Notes: generated by a model not told the origin, from the letters alone. A stretch of 7,230 bases of DNA from Clostridiales bacterium (GCA_029007575.1 JAQXIB010000226.1:1-7230), one strand, 5' to 3'. Positions 1 through 6,001 are shown, counted from the first letter of the stretch. Program-made: numbers and translations.

Positions 1-1
1 A

Positions 2-370
2 GCAGTCAGTCAGCTTTCACAATGGCCGGTACAAATCAAGCTTGTTCCCGTCAATGCCCCTTACTTTCAAAACGCCAATCTGCTTGTGGCCGCAGACTGT
101 ACTGCATACGCTTATGGAGATTTTCACAGCAGATTCATCAAAAACAAAATTACACTTATCGGTTGTCCGAAACTGGATGAAGAAGACTATGCCGAAAAAT
201 TGACGGCAATTTTAACAAATAATGAAATCAAAAGTGTAACCGTTGTCCGGATGGAAGCGCCGTGCTGTGGAGGAATTGAAAATGCGGTCAAACGTGCTTT
301 ACAAGCAAGCGGCAAATTGATTCCTTGGCAGGTGGTAACCATCTCGACCGACGGAAAAATTTTGGAATAG
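2..370 (+). CDS. 4Fe-4S binding protein, C-terminal part (5' end outside window)
   Basis: The reading frame is open from the left edge to the TAG at 368-370 and gives 122 residues. An in-frame GTG at 86 is not taken as the start, because the family-like sequence SQLSQWPVQIKLVPVNAP lies upstream of it. The fragment resembles the C-terminal half of clostridial proteins of roughly 260 residues annotated as 4Fe-4S ferredoxin-type proteins. In those, the classical CxxCxxC clusters sit in the N-terminal part, which is not visible here. Conserved-looking cysteines remain in the fragment: AADC (residue 33), GCPKLD (55) and APCCGG (88-89). They could bind a further metal centre or act in redox chemistry, but this is inference. 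The exact reaction of this family is not known to me. A terminator follows 61 bases after the stop, so this is the last gene of its transcript. Confidence 0.75.
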   Translation, partial: AVSQLSQWPVQIKLVPVNAPYFQNANLLVAADCTAYAYGDFHSRFIKNKITLIGCPKLDEEDYAEKLTAILTNNEIKSVTVVRMEAPCCGGIENAVKRALQASGKLIPWQVVTISTDGKILE

Positions 371-425
371 CAAACAGGCGTTGATCCTTGCAATCCATTT
401 CCGCTCAAAAACGTTGCAGTTCAAA

Positions 426-479
426 CAAAAAACAGACAACCCGGCAGATTTCAAGAAAACTACGGGTTGTCTGTTTTTT
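426..479. terminator. Bidirectional rho-independent terminator between convergent genes
   Basis: A perfect 12-bp stem pairs ACAGACAACCCG (432-443) with CGGGTTGTCTGT (463-474) around a 19-nt loop. A T run (474-479) follows on the + strand, and the A run at 427-432 gives a U run on the - strand. The hairpin can therefore end both the iron-sulfur gene from the left and the TM2 gene from the right. It lies 61 bases past the first stop and about 37 bases past the second. Confidence 0.9.
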
Positions 480-511
480 AAATCAGCTGTTCACAATTAC
501 GACTCTCTTTT

Positions 512-712
512 TTATTTTGCCAGAGGCTGCCCATCTTTAGCAGGCAACTTATCCACAGCAATTAAAATGATGTCGATCAAAGACCAAATTCCGAAGCCAC
601 CGCAGGTAATCAATTTTAAAATTCCCAATCCGATGTAACCAAGATAAAAACGGTCTACACCAATGGAGCCCAAGAAAATGGCTAACAACAAAGCTGTTAC
701 TTTCTTTTTCAT
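512..712 (-). CDS. TM2 domain-containing small membrane protein
   Basis: A 66-residue protein starts at the ATG on the minus strand at 712-710. A near-perfect Shine-Dalgarno AAAGGAG (complement of 721-727) lies 8 nt upstream and decides this start over an in-frame ATG nine codons earlier. After a basic N-terminus (MKKK), the first hydrophobic segment covers about residues 5-18. The family motif GSIGVDRFYLGY (15-26) follows, then a second hydrophobic stretch at about 27-53 and a short polar tail. The G-x-x-G-x-D-R-F-Y-L-G pattern is the hallmark of the TM2 domain (Pfam PF05154): two membrane helices joined by a short loop with a DRF triplet. The function of bacterial TM2 proteins is not established. 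The gene is monocistronic, with its own promoter (818-846) and the shared terminator (426-479). Confidence 0.9.
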   Translation of the reverse strand: MKKKVTALLLAIFLGSIGVDRFYLGYIGLGILKLITCGGFGIWSLIDIILIAVDKLPAKDGQPLAK

Positions 713-720
713 AGCATTTT

Positions 721-727
721 CTCCTTT
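721..727 (-). promoter_or_regulatory. Ribosome binding site of the TM2 gene
   Basis: The complement of these bases reads AAAGGAG, 8 nt before the ATG at 712. The in-frame ATG at 739 would lie upstream of this site and could not use it, so translation most likely starts at 712. Confidence 0.85.
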
Positions 728-817
728 CTGTCTTATCATTTATAATAATGCAAAGCACATTATATATTGTTGCTAATATGTATATAACAATGATATTCTT
801 AATCAATTCATGCTTAT

Positions 818-846
818 ATTATATTAAAAATCAATGACATTGTCAA
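818..846 (-). promoter_or_regulatory. Consensus sigma-A promoter for the TM2 gene
   Basis: On the minus strand, TTGACA (complement of 841-846) and TATAAT (complement of 818-823) are separated by exactly 17 nt. Both hexamers match the vegetative consensus perfectly. Transcription should start near 811, giving a leader of about 100 nt before the ATG at 712. The -35 box overlaps a small palindrome, TGACA-T-TGTCA (835-845), which could be a regulator site, though one this short can arise by chance. Confidence 0.8.
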
Positions 847-886
847 TAGAATATGGATGAAATCATAAATATTTTTCGGATGTGTA

Positions 887-915
887 TTGCCATCTTATGA
901 CAATTCAGTTATAAT
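887..915 (+). promoter_or_regulatory. Sigma-A type promoter for the signal-peptidase-like gene
   Basis: TTGCCA (887-892) and TATAAT (910-915) are separated by 17 nt, giving five of six and six of six consensus bases. The predicted start is near 922, leaving a leader of about 145 nt before the ATG at 1066. The promoter is divergent from the TM2 promoter, with about 40 bases between the two -35 boxes, so a regulator bound between them could affect both genes. Confidence 0.7.
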
Positions 916-941
916 AACTCTAGAATATGTATATTTCATTG

Positions 942-1002
942 AACAGTGTTTTACCCGCTTTCTCCTCTGCCAAAATACTGCCGACGTTCTTTGACGGCAA
1001 GG
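942..1002 (+). repeat. Diverged copy of the intergenic repeat, in the leader of the 1066 gene
   Basis: These 61 bases align without gaps to 1912-1972, upstream of ligA, with about 45 identities. The best-conserved parts are CTCTGCC (965-971 and 1935-1941) and CTTTG(A/G)CGGCAAGG (989-1002 and 1959-1972). Both copies lie in non-coding DNA in the same orientation and can place TGCCG opposite CGGCA in a hairpin. This suggests a dispersed element, older here than in the pair before ligA. Confidence 0.55.
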
Positions 1003-1016
1003 AAAAAACGCCGTCA
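992..1016 (+). other. Hairpin in the leader of the signal-peptidase-like gene
   Basis: TGACGGC (992-998) can pair with GCCGTCA (1010-1016) across an 11-nt loop. No T run follows, so it is not a terminator. The segment CGGCA (995-999) can instead pair with TGCCG (979-983), making two mutually exclusive hairpins 30-50 nt ahead of the ribosome binding site. A regulatory role is only a possibility. Confidence 0.35.
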
Positions 1017-1065
1017 GTTGACAAATGGCATATTTATTTTATCCGGAAAGGATTGGAATATCAGC

Positions 1066-1761
1066 ATGAAAGACAGTCCCAAAGGACTCCGAATATTTTT
1101 AACAATCATCAACATCGTAATTATCTTTTTTTGTACCGCTTGTACCTTACTAATGCTGTTTTCAGTGTTGTTTCAGCATTATGCAAAACAGGACAAGCTG
1201 ATATTCGGTCACCATCTTTATATTAATACCAATAATAATTTAAAGCCGGTTATGAATGAAAATGATATCATCATTGTGAAACCGACTTCCATTACTGCGA
1301 TTAAATTAGGTGATTTTCTATGTTACTACCCTGCTTCCTCTGACGAACAGGAAGTACAATTCGGAAAAATTGAAGAAATCAACACAAATGAAATCTCTTT
1401 AAGCGACAAAGCAGGTCACAATACCGTTCTTTCTATCAGCGATATCGTCGTGGTCGGAAAAGCAACCACGAAAATCAGTCAGCTCGGCAAAGCGGTACTG
1501 TTTTTTCAGTCCGCAAGCAACCGAATATCCTTTTATCTTTCTGTTGGTGCGATCACCCTATTATTATTGGCAATCACCTTCCTGTTACATATCAAAATCA
1601 AATCCCGTCAGGAACAACTTGAAATCGAAAGGCAGGCAATGCAGTCCGACAGCAAAACTTTTTCGTACACTCTGGATGACCTGCTGGAAGTAGAGGATGC
1701 CATCTCTTTTGAAAAGGCGCCCAAGCCCAGAACAGAAGAAGATGTATTATTCAAGCGATAA
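1066..1761 (+). CDS. Signal peptidase I (S26)-like two-pass membrane protein, probably inactive
   Basis: The protein has 231 residues. The ATG at 1066 is chosen because GGAAAGGA lies upstream at 1045-1052 (13-nt spacing, rather long). The open frame continues upstream to a GTG at 946, but that part lies in repeat-derived leader DNA and has no protein character. The visible order is a membrane segment (about 10-36), an external domain of alternating beta-type strands (about 45-148), a second membrane segment (about 156-176), a charged stretch (178-195) and an acidic cytoplasmic tail. The external domain follows the Sec11/SipW plan: LKPVMNENDIIIVKP (59-73) matches the usual SMxPTIxxGDxVIV block, LGDF (81-84) the next GD block, and ISDIVVVGKA (124-133) the late strand. 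However, the catalytic Ser position holds Asn58, and the His position of the THRI block appears to hold Gly100. Peptidase activity is therefore doubtful, and a binding or regulatory role is inference. The gene stands alone between its own promoter and a terminator. Confidence 0.7.
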   Translation: MKDSPKGLRIFLTIINIVIIFFCTACTLLMLFSVLFQHYAKQDKLIFGHHLYINTNNNLKPVMNENDIIIVKPTSITAIKLGDFLCYYPASSDEQEVQFGKIEEINTNEISLSDKAGHNTVLSISDIVVVGKATTKISQLGKAVLFFQSASNRISFYLSVGAITLLLLAITFLLHIKIKSRQEQLEIERQAMQSDSKTFSYTLDDLLEVEDAISFEKAPKPRTEEDVLFKR

Positions 1762-1770
1762 ATTCGGAAC

Positions 1771-1808
1771 ATATAGCTTTCGTATCACAGCGAAAGCTAT
1801 ATTTATAT
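1771..1808 (+). terminator. Rho-independent terminator after the signal-peptidase-like gene
   Basis: A 12-bp perfect stem, ATATAGCTTTCG (1771-1782) with CGAAAGCTATAT (1791-1802), encloses an 8-nt loop and is followed by TTATAT. The stem starts 9 bases after the stop codon. The U tract is interrupted, so termination may be incomplete. Confidence 0.75.
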
Positions 1809-1852
1809 CACCCGATTATTTTCATTTTCAAATGGTAAATAATAGGATTTTG

Positions 1853-1861
1853 TGTTATAAT
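1853..1861 (+). promoter_or_regulatory. Possible extended -10 promoter for the ligA-gatCAB transcript
   Basis: TGTTATAAT is a perfect extended -10 element (TGnTATAAT). No good -35 box lies 16-18 nt upstream (TGGTAA at 1833-1838 is poor), which an extended -10 can tolerate. Transcription from about 1868 would place the whole repeat region in a leader of roughly 300 nt ahead of ligA. The box sits exactly at the left edge of the repeat, and the second repeat copy lacks it. Confidence 0.4.
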
Positions 1862-1945
1862 AACCTTGGAACGTGACCGAAATCAAAGATTTCGCATCTA
1901 ACTTCCAGCCGAGCAGGGCTTTGCACGGTTTCGGCTCTGCCGAAA

Positions 1946-1969
1946 TGCCGCCGGTCATCTTTGGCGGCA
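1946..1969 (+). other. Hairpin within the repeat
   Basis: TGCCGCC (1946-1952) pairs perfectly with GGCGGCA (1963-1969) over a 10-nt loop. The diverged copy at 942-1002 keeps the outer five pairs of the same stem, which hints that the folding is a property of the element. Confidence 0.6.
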
Positions 1970-1981
1970 AGGGCGAAGCAA

Positions 1982-2010
1982 AACACCGACCGCTTTCAAG
2001 CGGCGGTGTT
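1982..2010 (+). other. Strong GC-rich hairpin at the right end of the repeat unit
   Basis: AACACCG (1982-1988) and CCGCT (1990-1994) pair with AGCGG (1999-2003) and CGGTGTT (2004-2010). This gives 12 pairs with one bulged A and a TTCA loop. No T run follows on the + strand and only TTT on the - strand, so it is not called a terminator. Confidence 0.65.
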
Positions 2011-2084
2011 AATAACCTTGGAATACACGAAATCGAAGATTCGAATCTCGCTTCCAGCCGAGCGGGGCTTTGCACGGTTTCGGC
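2011..2084 (+). repeat. Intergenic repeat, truncated second unit
   Basis: This second copy of the unit at 1859-2010 is in the same orientation and directly abuts it. It begins with AATAACCTTGGA and shares 33 of 34 bases at 2051-2084 with 1902-1935, then diverges. The copies differ in the left third by small gaps and substitutions. It contains the 12-base palindrome AGATTCGAATCT (2035-2046 region), and GCCGA (2057-2061) facing TCGGC (2080-2084). Confidence 0.7.
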
Positions 2085-2167
2085 ACGCTGAACACGTTTT
2101 TTACTGCTTTACTTTATACTATAACATCCCATCAGAGATGAATAATAAAAAGGAATGATCACCGGAT

Positions 2168-4162
2168 ATGGAATACTCTGTCGCTCAAAAACGGATCGAA
2201 ACGTTAAAAACGCAAATCAATTATCACAACAATCGTTATTATAATATGGATGATCCGGAAATTTCCGATTACGAATACGATATGCTGATGAATGAACTCA
2301 AGCAGTTGGAAAAAGATTTTCCGGAATTGATCACGCCGGATTCCCCGACCCAGCGAGTCGGAGGGCAGGCACTGCTAAACCTGTTTGAAAAGGTGACGCA
2401 CACTGTGCAGATGGGAAGCCTGCAGGATGTTTTCGACCAATCGGAGCTGATCGGCTTTGCACAGCGCTGTCATGAAAAAATCACCCAACCCGAATTTGTC
2501 GTGGAGCCCAAAATAGACGGGCTGTCGGTGTCGTTGGAATATCGTGACGGTGTCTTAGTGCGAGGATCGACACGAGGCGACGGATTTATTGGCGAAGATG
2601 TCACTGCTAATATTCTGACAATCCGCTCCATCCCGCATAAGCTGCCCCAAGCCATCCCTTTTTTAGAGGTGCGCGGAGAAGTCTATATGCCGAAAAGCAG
2701 CTTTCTGGAGCTGGTGGAAAAGCAGGAGCTGAACGATGAGCAGCCTTTTAAAAACCCCAGAAACGCCGCCGCCGGATCGCTGCGCCAGAAAGACCCCAAA
2801 ATCACCGCACAGCGGAAATTGGATATTTTTATCTTTAATATCCAGCAAATAGAGGGAGTTACTCTGACTTCTCACAAACAATCATTGGATTTCCTGAAAG
2901 AGATGGGACTTCCGGTGATCCCATCCTATCGTACTTTTACCGATATTCATGATGCGTTGGCGGAAATAGATGCCATTGGGGAAAACCGCAATGCCTACGC
3001 TTTCGACATCGACGGCGCCGTGATCAAAATAAACAGCTTTGCCGACCGGGAACTGCTCGGCAGCACCGCCAAATTCCCCAAATGGGCAGTTGCGTTTAAA
3101 TATCCGCCCGAGGAAAAAGAAACCACCCTATTAAATATCGAGATCAACGTTGGCCGCACCGGCGCTCTGACCCCTACTGCGGTGTTCGAGCCAATCATAT
3201 TGGCAGGAACGACCGTCAGCCGTGCGGTCCTTCATAATCAAGATTTCATTGATGAAAAAGGTATCCGCATCGGCGATCGAATCCTCGTGCGGAAAGCGGG
3301 CGAAATCATCCCCGAAGTCGTCGCCTCACTTAGCCATGCGCCTAACAGCGTTCCCTACCATATTCCGGATATCTGCCCCTCCTGCGGCAGCGTTGTTGTA
3401 AAATCGGCGGATGAAGCCGTATTTCGCTGTACCAATCCGGAATGCCCGGCTACCCTGCTGAGAAATATCATTCATTTTGCTTCCAGACAGGCAATGAATA
3501 TTGACGGATTGGGTCCTGCTGTGGTAAAATTATTAGTTGAAAACAATCACATTGCTTCTTCGGCAGATTTGTATTATCTCAATCGTGATGAATTGACCGA
3601 TTTGGAACGGATGGGAGAAAAATCGGTGGACAACCTTCTGTATTCCATCGAGCAAAGCAAATCAAACGATCTGTCCAGGCTGCTGTTCGGACTGGGCATC
3701 CGGAATGTCGGTCAGAAAGCCGCCGCGCTGATCTGCGAAAAATTTCATACCATTGACGCTATCATGTCTGCTGACGTAGAGGAAATATCTGCCATCAACG
3801 GCATCGGACCGATCATTGCAGAAAGTGTAACCTCTTACTTTGCCCAACCGCAATCCCATAGCCTGATCGAACAGTTTCGGCGCGCAGGAGTCAATTTGAC
3901 CTCCGAGTCCAAGCAAAAAGGGAACGCCCTAGAGGGGCTGACTTTTGTTCTGACCGGTACGTTGCCGACCTATACCAGAGATCAGGCAAAGGAGATCATT
4001 GAGTCTCTGGGAGGGAAAGTCAGCGGCAGTGTATCGAAAAAAACCAGCTATGTTTTAGCCGGCGAAGATGCCGGCAGTAAGCTGACCAAAGCACAAACGC
4101 TCGGCATTCCCGTTCTCGACGAAGAAGCATTCCGGCAGATGATCTCGCAGGAAGAAGCATAA
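2168..4162 (+). CDS. ligA: NAD-dependent DNA ligase LigA
   Basis: The 664-residue protein has normal family length and seals 3'-OH/5'-phosphate nicks using NAD+ in replication and repair. Domain Ia comes first, with the NMN-binding HNNRYYNMDDPEISDYEYD stretch (20-38). The adenylation domain carries EPKIDG (113-118) with the lysine to be adenylated at K115, the same number as in E. coli, followed by RGDG (136-139) and the nucleotide-binding motif DIDGAVIK (280-287). An OB fold follows (about 320-395) with VGRTGALTPTAVFEP. The zinc finger is C403-x2-C406-x14-C421-x4-C426. Helix-hairpin-helix repeats span about 440-560, and the C-terminal BRCT domain (588-664) contains FVLTGTLPTYTR and LGGKVSGSVSKKTSYVLAGE. 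The start lies 13 nt after AAAAAGGA. It is the first gene of a cluster with gatCAB, and pcrA, a frequent neighbour elsewhere, is absent here. Confidence 0.98.
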   Translation: MEYSVAQKRIETLKTQINYHNNRYYNMDDPEISDYEYDMLMNELKQLEKDFPELITPDSPTQRVGGQALLNLFEKVTHTVQMGSLQDVFDQSELIGFAQRCHEKITQPEFVVEPKIDGLSVSLEYRDGVLVRGSTRGDGFIGEDVTANILTIRSIPHKLPQAIPFLEVRGEVYMPKSSFLELVEKQELNDEQPFKNPRNAAAGSLRQKDPKITAQRKLDIFIFNIQQIEGVTLTSHKQSLDFLKEMGLPVIPSYRTFTDIHDALAEIDAIGENRNAYAFDIDGAVIKINSFADRELLGSTAKFPKWAVAFKYPPEEKETTLLNIEINVGRTGALTPTAVFEPIILAGTTVSRAVLHNQDFIDEKGIRIGDRILVRKAGEIIPEVVASLSHAPNSVPYHIPDICPSCGSVVVKSADEAVFRCTNPECPATLLRNIIHFASRQAMNIDGLGPAVVKLLVENNHIASSADLYYLNRDELTDLERMGEKSVDNLLYSIEQSKSNDLSRLLFGLGIRNVGQKAAALICEKFHTIDAIMSADVEEISAINGIGPIIAESVTSYFAQPQSHSLIEQFRRAGVNLTSESKQKGNALEGLTFVLTGTLPTYTRDQAKEIIESLGGKVSGSVSKKTSYVLAGEDAGSKLTKAQTLGIPVLDEEAFRQMISQEEA

Positions 4163-4210
4163 GCCGGTTTCGTAAAGTTTAGTCATAATCCCGGAAAGGA
4201 ATGAATCATA

Positions 4211-4480
4211 ATGGAAATCGATATCAAAAAATTGGCAAAGCTCGCCCGGTTAAAAATTGATGAAAATCAAATAGCCGGTTTTGAAAAAGACATGACAGGA
4301 ATCATCGGCATGGTGGAAAATCTGCCTGAAATCTCAGGAGACGGCACACTGATCGATCCTGCCAATCCCATGAAAATGCGGGAGGATGTTGCCGAAAGCA
4401 ACTACAAACGCGATGAGCTGATGAAAAACGCCCCGCAGACACAGGCAGGCTGCGTCGTAGTACCGCGTGTTGTGGAATAA
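4211..4480 (+). CDS. gatC: Asp/Glu-tRNA amidotransferase subunit C
   Basis: The product has 89 residues, close to the usual size of about 95. GatC wraps around and stabilises the GatA-GatB pair of the GatCAB amidotransferase and has no catalytic residues of its own. Recognisable parts are the N-terminal helix IKKLAKLARLKIDENQ (5-20), the linker with MKMREDVA, which corresponds to the usual LRED block, and the closing VVVPRVVE. GGAAAGGA (4193-4200) lies 10 nt before the ATG. It begins 48 bases after ligA with no terminator between, and only 19 bases separate it from gatA, so the four genes are probably one transcript. Confidence 0.95.
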   Translation: MEIDIKKLAKLARLKIDENQIAGFEKDMTGIIGMVENLPEISGDGTLIDPANPMKMREDVAESNYKRDELMKNAPQTQAGCVVVPRVVE

Positions 4481-4499
4481 TCGGAAAGGAATCAAACGG

Positions 4500-5960
4500 A
4501 TGGAATACTATAAAATGACTGCTTATGAATTATCAAAACAACTGCGGGAGAAAAAAATCAGTTCCGCCGAGCTGACTGCCGCCGTGTTTGAACGAATAGA
4601 GCAAACAGAAGAAAAAGTCGATGCCTATATCACACTGAACAAAGAGGCTGCGCTCCGAAAAGCCGCCGAAGTGGATCAAAAACGGGCGGATGGCGCTGCG
4701 CTTTCCGACCTTGCCGGTATCCCGATCGGCATCAAAGACAACATCTGCACCAAAGATGTTCTGACGACCTGCGCTTCCAAGATGCTCTCTAACTTTGTTC
4801 CGCCTTATAACGCAACCGTGATGGACAAGCTGGAAGCCTGCGATATCGTCATGACCGGTAAACTGAACATGGATGAATTTGCCATGGGTTCTTCCACCGA
4901 AACCTCTTATTTTAAGAAAACCAAAAACCCTGTTGATCTCACCAGAGTGCCGGGCGGTTCCTCCGGCGGAAGCGCCGCTGCTGTCGCCGCCGGCGAAGCG
5001 ATTCTGGCTCTAGGCTCGGATACCGGCGGATCGATCCGTCAACCCTCTTCCTTCTGCGGTACGGTCGGATTGAAACCGACTTACGGTACGGTTTCCCGTT
5101 ACGGTCTGGTTGCATTTGCCTCCTCATTAGACCAAATCGGGCCAATCGGAAAAAGCGTCAAGGATGTGGCTATGCTTTATTCCGCTATCTGCGGACACGA
5201 CCGGATGGACGCTACATCGGCATATCGCTCTTATCCAAATTATTTGGAGTGTCTGGGAAAAGGCATCAACGGACTGCGCATCGGCATTCCGAAGGAATAT
5301 TTCGGCGCGGGTATCGATAACACGGTAAAGGATGCTATCCTGAAGGCCGCAAAGCTGTTTGAGCAAAACGGCGCTGTTGTGAAAGAAATTTCACTTCCGA
5401 GTACCGATTATGCGCTCTCTGCCTATTATATTATCGCATCCGCTGAGGCTTCTTCCAATCTTGCGAGATTTGACGGTGTGAAGTACGGTTACCGTACCGA
5501 GCACTTTGGCAATCTCACCGAGATGTATGAAAACACCAGAAGCGAAGGATTCGGCGATGAAGTAAAGAGAAGAATTCTGCTCGGTACCTTCGTGTTAAGC
5601 TCGGGGTATTATGACGCTTATTACAAACGAGCCAAGCTGCTGCAAAAACGAATCGCCTCCGAATTTGCCTCAGCTTTCTGTGACTGCGATGTGATATTGA
5701 CTCCTACCACGCCGATGACTGCTTTCAAGCTGGGAGAAAACGTGGATGATCCGTTAAAGATGTATGCCGGCGACATTTGCACTGTCACGGTGAATATTGC
5801 AGGATTACCTGCTTTGAACATTCCATGCGGCATGGATGCATCGGGACTTCCTATCGGAATGCAGTTGATCGGTGCAAAATTCAGCGAGGATATCCTGCTC
5901 AACGCAGCGGATTGGTATGAGAGTGAGATTGGCGGTTTTCAAGTGCCGATCGCACTGTAA
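4500..5960 (+). CDS. gatA: Asp/Glu-tRNA amidotransferase subunit A (glutaminase subunit)
   Basis: The 486-residue amidase-signature protein releases ammonia from glutamine. The ammonia passes to GatB to amidate Glu-tRNA(Gln) or Asp-tRNA(Asn). The Ser-cisSer-Lys triad is complete: K79 in GIPIGIKD, S154 in PGGSSGGS and S178 in GSDTGGSIRQP, matching the numbering of the Staphylococcus aureus enzyme. The C-terminal VNIAGLPALNIPCG (431-444) and GLPIGMQLIG (449-458) are also typical. The ATG at 4500 is preferred because GGAAAGGA (4483-4490) sits 9 nt upstream. An in-frame start codon further upstream (4467) would overlap gatC and has no such site. The gap after the stop before gatB is 41 bases, without a terminator. 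Confidence 0.98.
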   Translation: MEYYKMTAYELSKQLREKKISSAELTAAVFERIEQTEEKVDAYITLNKEAALRKAAEVDQKRADGAALSDLAGIPIGIKDNICTKDVLTTCASKMLSNFVPPYNATVMDKLEACDIVMTGKLNMDEFAMGSSTETSYFKKTKNPVDLTRVPGGSSGGSAAAVAAGEAILALGSDTGGSIRQPSSFCGTVGLKPTYGTVSRYGLVAFASSLDQIGPIGKSVKDVAMLYSAICGHDRMDATSAYRSYPNYLECLGKGINGLRIGIPKEYFGAGIDNTVKDAILKAAKLFEQNGAVVKEISLPSTDYALSAYYIIASAEASSNLARFDGVKYGYRTEHFGNLTEMYENTRSEGFGDEVKRRILLGTFVLSSGYYDAYYKRAKLLQKRIASEFASAFCDCDVILTPTTPMTAFKLGENVDDPLKMYAGDICTVTVNIAGLPALNIPCGMDASGLPIGMQLIGAKFSEDILLNAADWYESEIGGFQVPIAL

Positions 5961-6001
5961 GAACGCCTCAGCTCGAGTAAATCGGAAAGGACAATTATCA
6001 T

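Larger units (their letters stand above)
1859..2010 (+). repeat. Intergenic repeat, complete-looking unit (about 152 bases)
   Basis: The unit runs from AATAACCTTGGA (1859-1870) to CGGTGTT (2004-2010), where a second copy begins with the same AATAACCTTGGA. The first about 77 bases recur at 2011-2084: 12/12 at the left end and 33/34 for 1902-1935 against 2051-2084, with a more variable stretch between. Inside are CGAAATC-aaa-GATTTCG (1878-1894), AGCCGA (1907-1912) facing TCGGCT (1931-1936), and the hairpins at 1946-1969 and 1982-2010. The many inverted repeats and non-coding location fit a palindromic dispersed element. No transposase gene or typical insertion sequence end is visible. Confidence 0.7.
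1762..2167. other. 406-base stretch without a credible gene before ligA
   Basis: From left to right it holds the terminator of the upstream gene, an AT-rich segment, a TATAAT box at 1856-1861, the repeat unit 1859-2010 with two hairpins, a truncated second unit 2011-2084, and an AT-rich run into the ligA ribosome binding site. That last run contains TATACT (2115-2120) and TATAAC (2120-2125), possible -10 boxes without a clear -35 partner. Open frames cross the repeat on both strands but lack ribosome binding sites and protein-like character. The block 1903-2090 is clearly richer in G and C than the flanks. Confidence 0.65.

Noticed and set aside
381..638. Open frame of 85 codons on the + strand over the terminator and the TM2 gene
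   Set aside because: It reads through the terminator hairpin and lies antisense to the well-supported TM2 gene.
766..791. Inverted repeat ATTGTT ... AACAAT in the TM2 leader
   Set aside because: Only 6 bp with a 14-nt spacer in very AT-rich DNA, so it is expected by chance.
549..806. Open frame of 85 codons on the minus strand overlapping TM2 in another frame
   Set aside because: The TM2 frame has the family motif, ribosome binding site and promoter. This one is a shadow with no ribosome binding site of its own.
946..1065. N-terminal extension of the signal-peptidase-like protein from a GTG at 946
   Set aside because: The added 40 residues come from repeat-derived leader DNA, are rich in Arg/Lys/Pro without a pattern, and have no ribosome binding site. 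The ATG at 1066 gives a normal N-terminus before the first membrane segment.
927..1226. Open frame of 99 codons starting in the leader of the signal-peptidase-like gene
   Set aside because: It has no ribosome binding site, and its second half is out of frame with the membrane protein, whose hydrophobic pattern is clearly real.
1982..2010. Strong hairpin considered as a terminator
   Set aside because: No T run follows on the + strand, and only three T on the - strand. It fits better as part of the repeat.
1803..2075. Open frame of 90 codons on the minus strand across the same region
   Set aside because: No ribosome binding site before the GTG. It is the antisense of the repeat and would overlap the terminator region of the upstream gene.
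1873..2091. Open frame of 72 codons across the repeat region, + strand
   Set aside because: It starts with GTG without a ribosome binding site, lies entirely in repetitive hairpin-rich DNA, and its product shows no recognisable domain. Its openness follows from the GC-rich repeat.
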